A DNA stretch of 64,000 nucleotides, taken from positions 18,665,835 to 18,729,834 of the forward strand of contig NC_003076.8 of assembly GCF_000001735.4 (NCBI RefSeq), written 5' to 3'. The position numbers were made by a program, and so were the translations under genes. Under the pieces are notes generated by a model. It was not told the DNA's origin. It saw nothing but the letters and a program-made list of their open reading frames with translations, and did not search any database. Shown here piece after piece: positions 12,201-23,888 of the stretch. The DNA is from Arabidopsis thaliana (Eukaryota > Streptophyta > Magnoliopsida > Brassicales > Brassicaceae). Every line of letters begins with the position of its first letter. Within the stretch, counting starts at the first letter, position 1.

Positions 12201-13237
12201 TAGATAGATAAATTAATTGTTTTGTATGGTGGACGTTTTTGTGTGCTTTATACTTTATAAAATCAGAAATAAACAACGTACCGAGAAATAGATAGCACAA
12301 GAGATGACGAAAGTGATGTAGCGACCGAGAAGAGCGTCTCCAACGTAAGCACCCAAGATTGGAGTGAGCCAACTAGTCCCAACCCAATTGGTCACATTGT
12401 TCGACGACTTGACCGTTCCTTGGTGCAATTTGGTTGTCATGTAAATAAACAGGTTGCTTGATATCCCGTAATAAGCCATCCGTTCAAACACCTCGTACAC
12501 TTATCAGAAAAAATAAATCATTAATTGATGCAAGAAAAATGAACAAAATAGTGCCAATATAACTAAAAGAAAAAATAATCTAATGTCGAAATATGTAGAA
12601 TATTTTCCTAGGAATTCCTATACTATTTTTTTGTTTATATTTATTTTTTATTTTATTTTGTACTACTTAATGTCGAAAGAAAATTAAAACTAAAAATTTA
12701 TATACGAAACAATGGATTATGAATTATTAATTTACCCGTTAAAGATTAATTTTGAGTTAATATTGTTTTTCCCAACATAGTTGATATTGGTTTTTTTTTT
12801 TGCCGATAGTTAATATTGGTTTTAAACACTAGTGATCAGCCTAGTGTTAAATCTGTTCAGACTTTAAACTTTTATGTGGAAAATAAAATATTTATGCCAA
12901 TTTTATAAATTTTCTTTTCCTAATTAGGATAAGATACGTCATCAACTTTTAGTTCTGTCGTAACCATTGAAAAGTTTCCAAGACTCATGGCAACTTTTAA
13001 GATATAAGATAGATCTTAAAAACTTCGAAAAAAGACTGTTAATAATCATTTTAATTGTAATTAAACTCTATGATAAAGAATATAAAATATAAAGGAAACT
13101 AAATTAGTGAAAGAATAAATACCAACAACGAAAGAGCAAGCTTTCCAACGACCTCTAATGGATCTTCGAACAGGATTGCCTTGAAGATCAACTGTTCCAT
13201 CTTTTGTGTAATCGTCTCCTACCTCTTCTACTGTCAT
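9228..13237 (-). CDS. NPF5.2: NPF/PTR family transporter (NPF5.2 / PTR3)
   Basis: Exons 13123-13237, 12282-12499, 10261-10826, 9769-10167 and 9228-9678 give 582 residues, closely similar to the neighbouring NPF5.3. ExxER is at E41-x-x-E44-R45, and GTGGTKPNIS and FFNWWMFS are conserved. About twelve membrane helices are predicted by eye. PTR3 (AT5G46050, from recall) is described as a stress- and defence-inducible peptide transporter. Compared with its paralog it has an extra phase-2 intron splitting the Arg codon of TERYRLKVA. Introns 1 (623 bp) and 2 (1455 bp) are also much longer than the paralog's 98 and 194 bp. Confidence 0.93.
10903..11051. repeat. Imperfect 72-77-bp tandem repeat in intron 2
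   Basis: Two adjacent copies run from CAAGTTGTGACTTGTGAGT (10903) and CAACTTGTGACTTGTGAGT (10980) and both end in AAATATGCATATGGCTA. A partial third start follows at 11052. The repeat lies within the long intron 2 of NPF5.2. Confidence 0.8.
12043..12065. repeat. (TA)n microsatellite in intron 2 of NPF5.2
   Basis: A run of alternating T and A within the intron. No function is inferred. Confidence 0.8.
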
Positions 13238-15698
13238 TTCCTCTCTACCTTCTTTCTTTCTTTCTTTTCTCTCTCTAATTTGTTTGGTAGTTTCTGTTTT
13301 TTTTTTAATGTCAAGAGAGTCGGCACTTTTGTCTCATATATATACATATTAAGTAGATGATGGGTCACATGAATAATGCGAATCTTTCAACGTAACACTT
13401 ATAATTACTGTCTGAAAGTGAAAGTTATTAAATTAGTAATTAATCGTCCAGGAGTTTACAAAATTATACTAACCTTTATGTACATAATAATAACATAACT
13501 AAAATATGCAGAAATGTTATTACGAAGTAAGTTTATTTTTGACTTATTAGAGACTATAAAATGATTGTTGTGCTAGCTTATCGTCATCATTTGTCTTTCA
13601 TACACCTCGCTCGCTATATGTATTCAAAGATCAACCCTTTTATCTATGTGTTTTCACATGGAAAATTATTTGCAGATGAACATATGTCTTACTTTCCAAA
13701 CGGATCCTCCTACATCTATATATAAACACTGGTTTAGAAAAATACACAAGAAAAACACATCAAATTGTTGATTCAGAGTCACAAAATGCAGGACTTACTA
13801 TTAACATTTTGGACATTAAGAAATAATTTTAACTGGTAATTATTTCCAAAACTCATTTATAATTCAGATGAAAACGAAAGACAAATAGATAAAAGATTCA
13901 CTATAGAATTATGGACTAAAAATATGAGTCTTCTAATTGATATTTTGAGTGGCAATAATATTCAACTTTATTCAGGTTTTGGACATTGGTATGAGTTTTG
14001 GCATGATATTTTTAATTATCAGTACGACGACAAAAAAAAAAAAAAAAAAATTATCAGTACATCTACTTTTAAATTTTGTAGTAGATGGACAATAATAACT
14101 CATAATTCTTTAAAGAAAGAAATAAGTGTCATTACATAATTTGCATAATTATGTTTCCATTATTTTTGGTTGGGGAAGTAAAAATCTCACGAGTGATGCT
14201 AAACTCCTTATTAAAATGTCCACTTGTAAATTGATTAGGTTTCAATTTTTAATTATATTTATTATTAAAATATTTTCGAAACTTAATTAGCCATGTTGAC
14301 ATTTTTATACTATGTTTCGTCGTAACGTGCGTACAAATTATTCCAAAAACATTGCTTGAGAAGCAATTATATATATACATGACAAATGAGTTTGAATATT
14401 TTTAATAGTACTGCATCTTCTTACAAATTTGCCTGCCTGTAGTTTGTTTTATTTTATGTATTTTTTTGTGTATTTAATTACTTTGTGTCATTGTCATTGT
14501 TGGATATATAAGGCAAAGAGATATTTTCACACTATCATATTTGACGTGAACAAAGAGATACATTACGAATCTTTGACTTCGATGAAATCTAGCTACTATA
14601 ATAAATTTCTTCCTTTATGTCCGATAATCTCCAATAAAAATAGTTTTGATTCTGCTCCTATTAAATCTTTATGAAATTGTAAATGTTTTATGGATTTTGA
14701 TTATTGGACCAAAAATCTTTTGTCTATGCAAGAAGTGTTACTCACTTACTCATAAATCGAGATGCAACCAAATTTATCTTGTCATTCGTGTTGATCACGA
14801 CAAAATCATTTTCCTACCTTTTAAATCGCATATTTTGGTCTCTCTCACAAAAATAAACACTAAATTTGATTTCTCCAAAAATAATTTCTGTGTAGTCTCC
14901 ATTGTAGTCTCATATGGGTTTATTATGAAAAAGTCAGCGACTCGGCGCTAATTTTAATTTATAATTCATTATTAGATATTAGGGATTTTTAAATGGAAAT
15001 CATATAAATTTATATGATCAAGAAAAAGGATGTGTTTCAAATTTTGATATAGTTTAAGATATTTATTTGTAAAATTTGTATTTGAATAAAAAGGATAAAC
15101 TTTTTGGTAGACCGGTTCGAAATAAAAATTTGTGTAGAATTAAGGGATTAATGATTCTTCTTTAATGTTTTAAATAGGCCAAGCCCGTTTCTATTAGCCT
15201 CGTTGTCTTGGCCCATATCCAAATCTCTCCACACTTCACTCTTTTGGTCACAAACTCATAATTGGCAACTTTTATAACGTTTTTTTTTTTTTTTTTTTTT
15301 TTTGCTTCTACAATGTTTCTTTGTGGCATACGCAACGTTACTACTGAAGAACATCCTATTTCATGCAGTTTATTTTAATAAAGTGTTAGCGTGTATATAT
15401 AATTCTCATTACTATTTTCTATTCAAAACAGTTACATCCAAAGGCATATCTAATTATATATTAATATAAGTGAAATTAATATATAAAAGTCGACTCAGAT
15501 TAAATGAAGCAAAGTGGATTATTCTATACGTCTAAGATTCCTCTAAATCTTTATATCCATCTCAGTTCCTTACTCTTTATTTTATACGCAAAAAAATAAA
15601 AACGTATCCATATATATAACATTTATGTGTGTGTAAGAATATATATTATAAATCAAGACAGACATTTTAGCACAGAAGTAGAGAAACAAAGGAAGAAG
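13238..15698. other. Intergenic between divergent NPF5.2 and DUF599 genes
   Basis: This 2.4-kb tract carries both upstream regions. It is very AT-rich, with poly-A at 14032-14049 and a poly-T run near 15281-15303. Frames at 13924-14139 and 14429-14951 have skewed low-complexity composition, no recognisable motif and no splice support, so I see no gene. Confidence 0.5.
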
Positions 15699-16625
15699 AT
15701 GGAGATATTTGTGAAGAAAGAGTACTTAGATTTGGTTCTTGTCCCATTTGGATTAATCATAGTTTTATCTTACCATCTATTTCTTCTCTATAGAATCCTT
15801 TACTTTCCTTACCATACCATTATCGGTTTCATGAACATCGATAAATCCATTTGGGTCGACCGTATCATGCAGGCAAGTTATCATCTCTCTTTACGACAAT
15901 CTTTTCAAAATTATCGATATCGATTTCTATTTAATGTTTTGTCCAACTTATTACAAGATAAAAAAAATGATGATTTGGTAATGCCAACATTTTTCTAATT
16001 ATTACTTTTGCTATATGGATTTAGATATAACGGTTAGCTCGAATGATTACAGGCAAGAAAAGACGAATTGGGTGGTGCTTTAACTGTTCTTTCGAGCAGC
16101 ATATCAGCTTCAACATTTATGGCATCCATTGCTTTAACATTGAGTTCACTTATCGGCGCGTGGATCGGAAGCTCGCCGGTTAGTATGACTGTTTTTACCG
16201 GACATTTTATCTATGGAGACACGAGTTCAATCACAATGGTCATCAAATACACATCGCTCCTCATATGTTTCCTAGTTGCATTCTGCTGTTTTATTCAATC
16301 CACGAGATGTTTTCTACATGCGAACTATCTTATCACCACTCCGGGCGAAGATATTCCCCCGGACATGGTGAAGAGATTTGTCTTGAGAGGCGGGAACTAT
16401 TGGTCGCTAGGTCTTAGGGCTCTTTATTTGGCTCTTGATCTATTGTTGTGGCTTTTCGGACCGGTTCCGATGTTTATTAACTCGGTTTTGATGGTCATTT
16501 GTTTGTATTTTCTCGACTCAAACTCGGTGGCTCAGCCTCTTTATCACCGGACTTTTGAGGCGGAGCAAATTGTCAAGAAGATGAGAGGAGTTTTGCCTGA
16601 ACAGTTGACTTTTAGATGTAATTGA
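15699..16625 (+). CDS. DUF599 membrane protein
   Basis: Two exons (15699-15872 and 16053-16625) encode 248 residues. The N-terminal helix near residues 10-32 is followed by YRILYFPYHTIIGFMN, then the long second exon with three to four more hydrophobic segments and the GGNYWSLGLRALYLALDLLLW stretch (shortened here) typical of DUF599 proteins. The family is plant- and microbe-wide and has no established function. The single intron must use a GC donor: exon end CAG, intron start GCAAGT, acceptor TTACAG. Any GT alternative nearby breaks the frame. The start is the ATG at 15699, the first in frame after the leader. From memory this is AT5G46060. Confidence 0.85.
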
Positions 16626-17409
16626 AAAGAAAATTATTTGATTCTTAATCACTTTGCCAACTTGGGATTTTCCAACGAATTATATTTGATTATAATAATC
16701 TTTGGAAAATTCGTAAGAAGTTTTAGTTTATCAATTATTGCATGAGATTTGTGAAAGCCGTACGGAGCATGTTCCGGGAGCGTCTCGTCTTATGTTTTAT
16801 AATCATCCACACGATAAAGCATTAACGGATAGAGAAAAAAAGATGAGCTGTTTAATTCATTTCTTGGAAGCAACTACTTAGACATATTCTCTAACTTTGA
16901 AAATAATGATTATAAATTGGGTTCACTAATATAGTATTGTAAATCTGTAATTTAATTTCCACTTGTGCTACGAAAACAGCATGGTCACATCACATTTTTT
17001 CTCAGCAAGTATATAAATGCATGTCTGAATATTGATCATGCATTTTCACGTAAGTTGACATAATTTGTTTTTAGATAATATGCAATGCAAATATTTAAAA
17101 GAGAAGGTGAATTCAATGGTATTTTTTTTTGTGTGTCTATTTTCAAAAATAGCACAAATACAGATTTTTAAATCATAGAGCATTTAATGTAAAATATTTG
17201 CAAAGTTATATAAGGTTTTTATAAGATTGTATATATAAGGTTTTATAAAGTTCATAAATTTTGATAAAACAGATTATAAAATGGTATTGCTACTTGCTAG
17301 CACACTTTGTTAGCATGACCTTTAACTCAATGCAAACTCATGCTACCAATCAAAGCCTTTCATTAGAGAAAACTGGATAACAAAATAAATAAATAGAAAC
17401 CACACATTT
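16626..17409. other. Intergenic: 3' flank of DUF599 gene
   Basis: No gene is seen. The left part is presumed 3' UTR and terminator of the DUF599 gene. The remainder is AT-rich DNA leading into the GBPL3 promoter. Confidence 0.5.
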
Positions 17410-17446
17410 AGGCCCATAAAGGCCCATAATACCTTTTCTTGGGCCT
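17410..17446 (+). promoter_or_regulatory. Triple site II / GGCCCA cluster in the GBPL3 promoter
   Basis: AGGCCCATA occurs at 17410 and 17420 and TGGGCCTA at 17440, three motifs within 37 bp about 190-220 bp upstream of the start codon. These are the classic TCP-bound elements of constitutively expressed plant genes. The role is inferred from motif and position. Confidence 0.5.
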
Positions 17447-17633
17447 ATTATTAAAAACTTAACCCCTTTAATCGCTGTTTTCTCTCTCTCGCGACGGATC
17501 TTCTTAGGTCTCTCTCTTCTCCTCCTTTTCCCCACTTTTTCAAAATCAGCAAATTTTGGATTTTCAGAATTTGAGTGAACTTAAAGTAGAAGACGAATTG
17601 TCTGAATTCGAATTTTAAGAAAAATTTGCAGAG

Positions 17634-20600
17634 ATGAGGAGTTTTTTCGGTAGAGGAGGGAAGGATTCACCGGCTGATTCTGCTTCTCCGTCACCGAGAT
17701 CATACCCTTCGACGTCTCCGGCGTCTTCGTCTGCTGTGACGGGACCACCGAGACCTATTCGTTTAGTGTATTGTGATGAGAAAGGGAAGTTTCGTATGGA
17801 CCCTGAAGCTGTTGCTACTTTGCAACTCGTTAAGGAGCCAATTGGTGTTGTTTCGGTTTGTGGTAGGGCTCGTCAAGGAAAGAGCTTTATTTTGAATCAG
17901 GTTAGGGTTTCGCTTCTTCTTCAAGAGTTCGTTGTTGGGTCTTCGTTGGAAAAATGGGGTTTGTTTTGAATTGGGTGCTTTGTACTTCGTTTTGAGGTCT
18001 AGGGTTTTGGCAAATTAGGGTTCTTTTTTGTATTACCTCGAGTTGATTTGTTAGGTTTTGGAAGCTTTTTGGATTCAATAATGGGGAATTATGTTTGTTT
18101 GATTTGGTTCTGTGTACATTGTTTTGAGGTCTAGGGTTTATGTTTCTGTGTGTTTCTTAAATTGTTTTGTGGTGTTGTGCGTTTGTAGCTTCTTGGACGC
18201 AGTAATGGGTTTCAAGTAGCATCAACACACAAGCCGTGTACCAAGGGGCTTTGGTTGTGGAGTTCTCCTATAAAAAGAACAGCTCTTGACGGAACTGAAT
18301 ACAATCTTTTGTTATTAGATAGTGAAGGAATTGATGCTTACGACCAAACTGTAAGTCACATTTAGCGAATTTGCTACTCATGAATTTGATCTATATCCAA
18401 GAATTCGTGTTTAATAACATGTTTTGATTCCCTTTACTTCGATTTCCACAGGGTACCTACAGCACTCAAATATTCTCATTAGCTGTTCTTTTGTCAAGCA
18501 TGTTCGTGTATAATCAGGTTTGAAAAATTTTCAGTTTGAAACTTAATTTAAGCTTTTTGTGATATTATTTTCACACTTGTGTTGACTGATGTTTTTTTGT
18601 TGGTATGTGTCAGATGGGAGGCATTGACGAAGCTTCACTGGATCGCCTTTCTCTTGTCACTCAAATGACAAAGCATATCCGCGTAAAAGCTTCTGGAGGG
18701 ACGAGCTCACGTTCTGAACTTGGGCAATTTTCTCCCATCTTTGTCTGGCTGTTGAGGGTAATCCTCGTTATATTTGTTTGTAGAAATTATTGCTTAGAGA
18801 TAAGTATTAACATTGATATAATTTACTGTAGGACTTTTATTTGGATCTAGTGGAAGATAATCGGAAGATTAGCCCACGTGACTATTTAGAAATTGCCTTA
18901 AGGCCAGTTCAAGGTTCGGGAGGGGATATTGGTGCTAAAAACGAGGTACTATGTTATTTCTTTTTCGAGTAATTTTATTTTAATAGTCAGGCATTCTTGA
19001 GAAACCCGGGTTTGGTGATCAAGTGTAATTCCTTTGGTAGAATAATTGTATGTCAGTGACACAGTGTAACTGAAAGCAATTTCTTTTTGCAGATCCGAGA
19101 TTCAATCCGTGCTCTTTTTCCGGACAGAGAGTGCTTTACCCTTGTAAGGCCTCTGAACAATGAGAAGGACCTGCAGAGACTGGATCAAATTTCGGTTAGT
19201 ATTGTTCTATCATGCCCTTTACCTATAATACTTAGTTGTTTAATGTTTAGTTGGATAATATCCTGTGTGCTTATGCAGTTGGAAAAATTGAGACCTGAAT
19301 TCGGTGCTGGCCTGGATGCATTTACCAAGTTTGTTTTTGAGAAGACGAGGCCCAAGCAATTAGGGGGTACTGTGATGACTGGCCCTATTCTTGTCGGTAT
19401 TACACAGTCTTATCTGGATGCTTTGAATAATGGTGCCGTGCCAACAATAACCTCATCTTGGCAGGTTTGATATCTCTTGCCTCTATGGATGTTCAATTCT
19501 TTACATTGTCTGATACATTACATCTTAATGGGTAAACATATGGTTGATTATTGCATTCATACATCTATGTACTTCAAACCATTGTGTCTCTCAGTTTTAA
19601 TGTTTTTACCAATGCCTTCCCTAGCCTATTTTCCCCTAGATTAATAACGTTATTTTTCTTGACTACGTTCTTGTAGAGTGTCGAAGAAACTGAGTGTCGA
19701 AGAGCATATGATTCTGGTGTAGAAGCCTATATGGCTGCCTTTGACCAATCAAAAGCTCCGGAAGAAGTAAGCATCTTAGCTTTAGCCTACTGTTTTTTTT
19801 TTCTTTTTCTTTTTTTGTAATATATGATTCATGTCAATTCTGCTATGTGTAGGGTGCACTGAGGGAAGAACATGAAGAAGCAGTTCGAAAAGCCTTGGCT
19901 ATATTTAACTCTAATGCTGTAGGGAATGGTTCAGCAAGAAAAAAATTCGAGGATCTTCTCCACAAGGACTTAAAGAAAAAGTTTGAGGTAATAGATTCTA
20001 AAACAGTGTTGTTCAGTAGGAAGCAGTTGTTTTTGAATCCTGACTGTTTATTTACGCATCTTTCACATGAGATTTCTCCTCTCATTGTCTTATGCTAATA
20101 TAGACAATACTTTGGTGATTCAGGATTACAAGAAGAACGCTTTTATGGAGGCAGATTTGCGATGTACGAGTACTATCCAGCGTATGGAAAAGCAGCTTAG
20201 AGCAGCTTGCCATGCCTCTAATGCCAATATGGATAATGTTGTCAAGGTTTGTTATTTATGGATATATTTTTGGCATAGAAGGATTAGGTTTAAAGTTTCT
20301 GTGTTTTTTTTTGGCTTGTTTGTAATGATCGATTGTATCTCAGGTCCTAGAAGCTCGTTTGGCAGAATATGAGGCATCATGCCATGGCCCGGGGAAATGG
20401 CAGAAACTTTCTGTATTTTTGCAACAAAGGTATTTTACTACTTCCACTCCCCACTGTTCTTCATTTATCTTTAGGTATTTTTTGAGGTTTGATCATGTAA
20501 TTTGTGCTTTGTGGTCTACTTTTTACTCATGCAGCTTGGAAGGACCTATATATGATCTCACCAAAAGGCTTATAGATAGCATCGCTATAGAGAAGAATTC

Positions 20601-22563
20601 CCTTGCAATGAAATTTCGTTCTGTTGAAGATGCGATGAAACATTTAAAACAGCAGTTGGATGATAGTGAGAGATACAAGTTGGAATACCAGAAACGTTAT
20701 GATGAATCCAACAATGACAAGAAGAAGCTGGAAGATATATACAGAGAGCGCATAACTAAACTACAGGGGGAGAATAGTTCGCTGAACGAGCGATGCTCTA
20801 CGTTGGTTAAAACCGTGGAATCTAAAAAAGAAGAAATCAAAGAATGGATTAGAAATTATGACCAGATTGTTTTGAAGCAGAAAGCTGTTCAAGAACAGCT
20901 TAGTTCTGAAATGGAAGTCCTTAGGACAAGAAGTACTACTTCTGAAGCTAGGGTTGCTGCAGCTAGAGAACAAGCCAAATCTGCTGCAGAAGAGACCAAG
21001 GAATGGAAAAGGAAGTATGATTATGCTGTGGGAGAGGCTAGATCTGCTCTTCAAAAGGCTGCTTCAGTGCAAGAACGTTCTGGCAAGGAAACACAGTTGA
21101 GGGAAGATGCTCTTAGGGAGGAATTTAGTATCACTTTAGCTAATAAGGTATCATTCTTTGTCCCATTTTTTTAAGGGATGAATTTGAGCTTGTAATCATC
21201 AGTATATATTATCAATAGTTAATCAATTGCAGGATGAAGAAATTACGGAGAAGGCTACAAAACTTGAGAAGGCAGAGCAATCTCTAACGGTTCTAAGATC
21301 AGATTTGAAGGTGAGCGTTATCAAAATGATAGTATATTTATGTTAGCCTCGTCTATCTTCCTATGTTGTAAACGTTTGTGCGAAGTAGATTACTTGTTAC
21401 TCCTAGCATTCTGTTAAATATGCTGAAACAGTTGAACCTTTGTGGAATGTGGATCTTAGCTTGTGTTGTGTCTTTTGCAGGTGGCTGAGTCAAAACTTGA
21501 AAGCTTTGAGGTAGAGTTAGCATCACTAAGATTAACATTAAGTGAAATGACTGATAAGTTGGACAGTGCCAACAAAAAGGCTCTAGCATATGAAAAGGAG
21601 GCTAATAAGTTGGAGCAAGAGAAAATCCGTATGGAACAAAAGTATCGATCTGAGTTTCAACGCTTCGATGAAGTCAAAGAGAGATGTAAGGCAGCTGAAA
21701 TAGAAGCTAAACGCGCTACTGAACTGGCAGACAAAGCTCGAACTGATGCTGTCACGTCGCAAAAGGAGAAAAGTGAGAGTCAGAGGTTGGCGATGGAAAG
21801 ACTTGCTCAGATCGAACGAGCTGAGAGGCAAGTCGAAAACTTAGAGAGACAGAAGACTGACTTGGAGGATGAACTGGACAGACTTCGTGTGTCTGAGATG
21901 GAGGCTGTCTCCAAAGTTACAATCTTAGAAGCAAGAGTTGAAGAACGAGAGAAAGAAATCGGGTCATTGATAAAGGAAACCAACGCACAGAGGGCTCATA
22001 ACGTGAAGTCACTTGAAAAGCTGTTGGATGAAGAGCGTAAGGCTCATATAGCTGCAAATCGAAGAGCCGAAGCTCTTTCTCTTGAGCTGCAAGCTGCACA
22101 GGCACACGTTGATAATCTTCAGCAAGAATTAGCTCAAGCAAGGTTAAAAGAAACCGCACTTGACAACAAAATCAGAGCTGCGAGTTCCTCACATGGGAAG
22201 CGGAGTAGATTTGAAGATGTTGTTGATATGGACATTGGAGAAGGAAGTGATAGAATCTTGAGGACTAATAAACGAGCTCGAAGCACGAGAGGAGATGATC
22301 ACGGTCCTACTGATGAAGGCGACGAGGACTTTCAAAGTCATCAAGACAATGGCGAGGAGGAAGAAGAAGAAGATTACAGGAAGCTTACTGTGCAGAATCT
22401 AAAGCATGAGCTGACCAAGTACGATTGTGGACATTTGTTATTGAACAGAGGCCATCAAAACAAGAAAGAGATTCTTGCGTTGTATGAAGCTCATGTTCTT
22501 CCCAAGAAAGCTTTAGCGAGAGAGGAAGAGAGAAAGAAACAGAGAGAAGTCACTTCTTCTTAG
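17634..22563 (+). CDS. GBPL3: Guanylate-binding protein-like GTPase (GBPL3)
   Basis: Fourteen exons encode 1082 residues. They are 17634-17900, 18189-18350, 18452-18517, 18614-18757, 18832-18945, 19093-19194, 19279-19464, 19677-19766, 19853-19987, 20124-20246, 20344-20429, 20535-21147, 21233-21310 and 21481-22563. A Ser/Pro-rich N-terminus precedes the GTPase domain with P-loop G77-x4-G82-K83-S84 and LLDSEG as the Mg-binding motif. A helical middle and a long coiled coil (roughly residues 560-960) follow. The C-terminus carries basic nuclear-localisation-like clusters (GKRSRF, NKRARS), an acidic run, and a SAP-like end. GBPL3 is known to form defence-associated nuclear condensates. The locus assignment (AT5G46070) is from recall. 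Intron 1 holds a 27-bp direct repeat (17981 and 18113). Confidence 0.92.
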
Positions 22564-23888
22564 AGGACAAGACTCTGTACAGAGTAAGGAGATAAACATG
22601 TTTAATCTCAAAAGGTTTCGATCTCTAGAGATTTAGTAAGAGTTGGAATTAGAAAAGGCTCGTATTGTTTCTCTCTTTTTATCGGTTTTACCGGTTTACC
22701 TGGTACTGCAGAAAGTAAACCGAATTAGCCATTTGTATTGAATCTGAGGGTTTAGGTTTTTTTATGAGTGTTTTTTTTTTGTGTGTTTGGTATTTAATTT
22801 GTGTGGAGTTTGAGTCGGTTTGGTGTTTTGACTTTTTGATTTTTAGATTCAAGTCTTTTTCAGAATTCTGTTACTCGTTTGAGATCGACCGTTTGCTTTG
22901 AATTTTACTCTTCAATCCTAAGTCAGCAGTATTGACTAATTGCGTTTAAAGGAATAATTCTAAGATTATGTTAACTTGGTGATAGGCTCATCTATATTTG
23001 ACTTGTATCCATGGGATGTGACTCGGATTTGATAATTCTTAGTTAAGTAATAAATGATTCTGTTAGTAGTCCTAAAAATTACGTTTCATTTAGAATGTTA
23101 ATTTTCAAAAATTACAGTTTACAAAAGTTATTAACAAAATTCAGAAAATGTTACAAGTCAGTTATATAAAAAGAAAAAAAAAAACAAATCTTATTGTAAA
23201 AAAGATAAGGTTTCATATCAGTTATTGGTTTGTAATAAATTTGTAAGTCATAGCAACTGTTACATTTAACCAAGCACTTAACACTGATGCCAGCTTACAT
23301 GAATTTAAGCAAAGGTGCAAAAAAAAAAAAAAAAAATCTACCAAACGTTTTTCACCAAAAAAGAAATATATGACTTGTTCCACAAGATGCAATATTATTA
23401 GGTCCACCGTCCAAATTTGACGAAAATTTAGCTTCCAAGTCTCGTCAAAATCATCTGAATGAGTTAAAATATTCTTTCGTACACACTTATATTAAAATAT
23501 AATTCATCGTAATCTATGATTGTTTTGGACGAAGCACACGAAAATACATTTTATATCAATAATGTATTTGAATTACATAGTATATTAAGGATTTTGTATG
23601 ATGAAACCGAGTTAATACGGCGGGAAAAAAATTCAGTAAATTTTTCTACAACAACACCCTTTTAATTTTAGTTTTCTCTGTAAAGTCCCAAAACATTATG
23701 AATTGTTAAAAATCACCCAATGTAAATTAATTGATTACGTAACCGAATTCTAAACTCTAAAAACTAAAAACCATATAATATACACGGCATTAATACAACA
23801 TTTACGTTTCTCTTCCCCTAATAACACCTATACCCCTTCAATTCCAACTTTTATCCCTAAAACCCCAAAAGTTTTAAAATTATCCAAA
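22564..23888. other. Intergenic between convergent GBPL3 and kinase-like genes
   Basis: The left part is presumably the GBPL3 3' UTR. A poly-A tract lies near 23319-23336. No gene is seen on either strand. Confidence 0.5.

Noticed and set aside
14429-14951. Plus-strand frames of 81 and 101 codons in the NPF5.2-DUF599 interval
   Set aside because: Leu/Ile/Lys/Phe-heavy composition is what AT-rich random DNA gives; no motif, no upstream leader and no conservation argument.
15873-16052. A GT-AG alternative for the DUF599 intron (donor GTTATC, or acceptor after GCAAG)
   Set aside because: Both options shift the downstream frame out of the conserved ELGGALTVLSS segment; only the GC donor keeps it.
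20761-21054. Antisense open frame of 97 codons within GBPL3
   Set aside because: It is the reverse complement of the charged coiled-coil codons, which naturally yields Ser/Phe/Leu-rich frames.
21463-21480. Independent gene starting inside the last GBPL3 exon
   Set aside because: The first codons belong to intron sequence ending TTTTGCAG; the coiled coil continues from the previous exon in frame.
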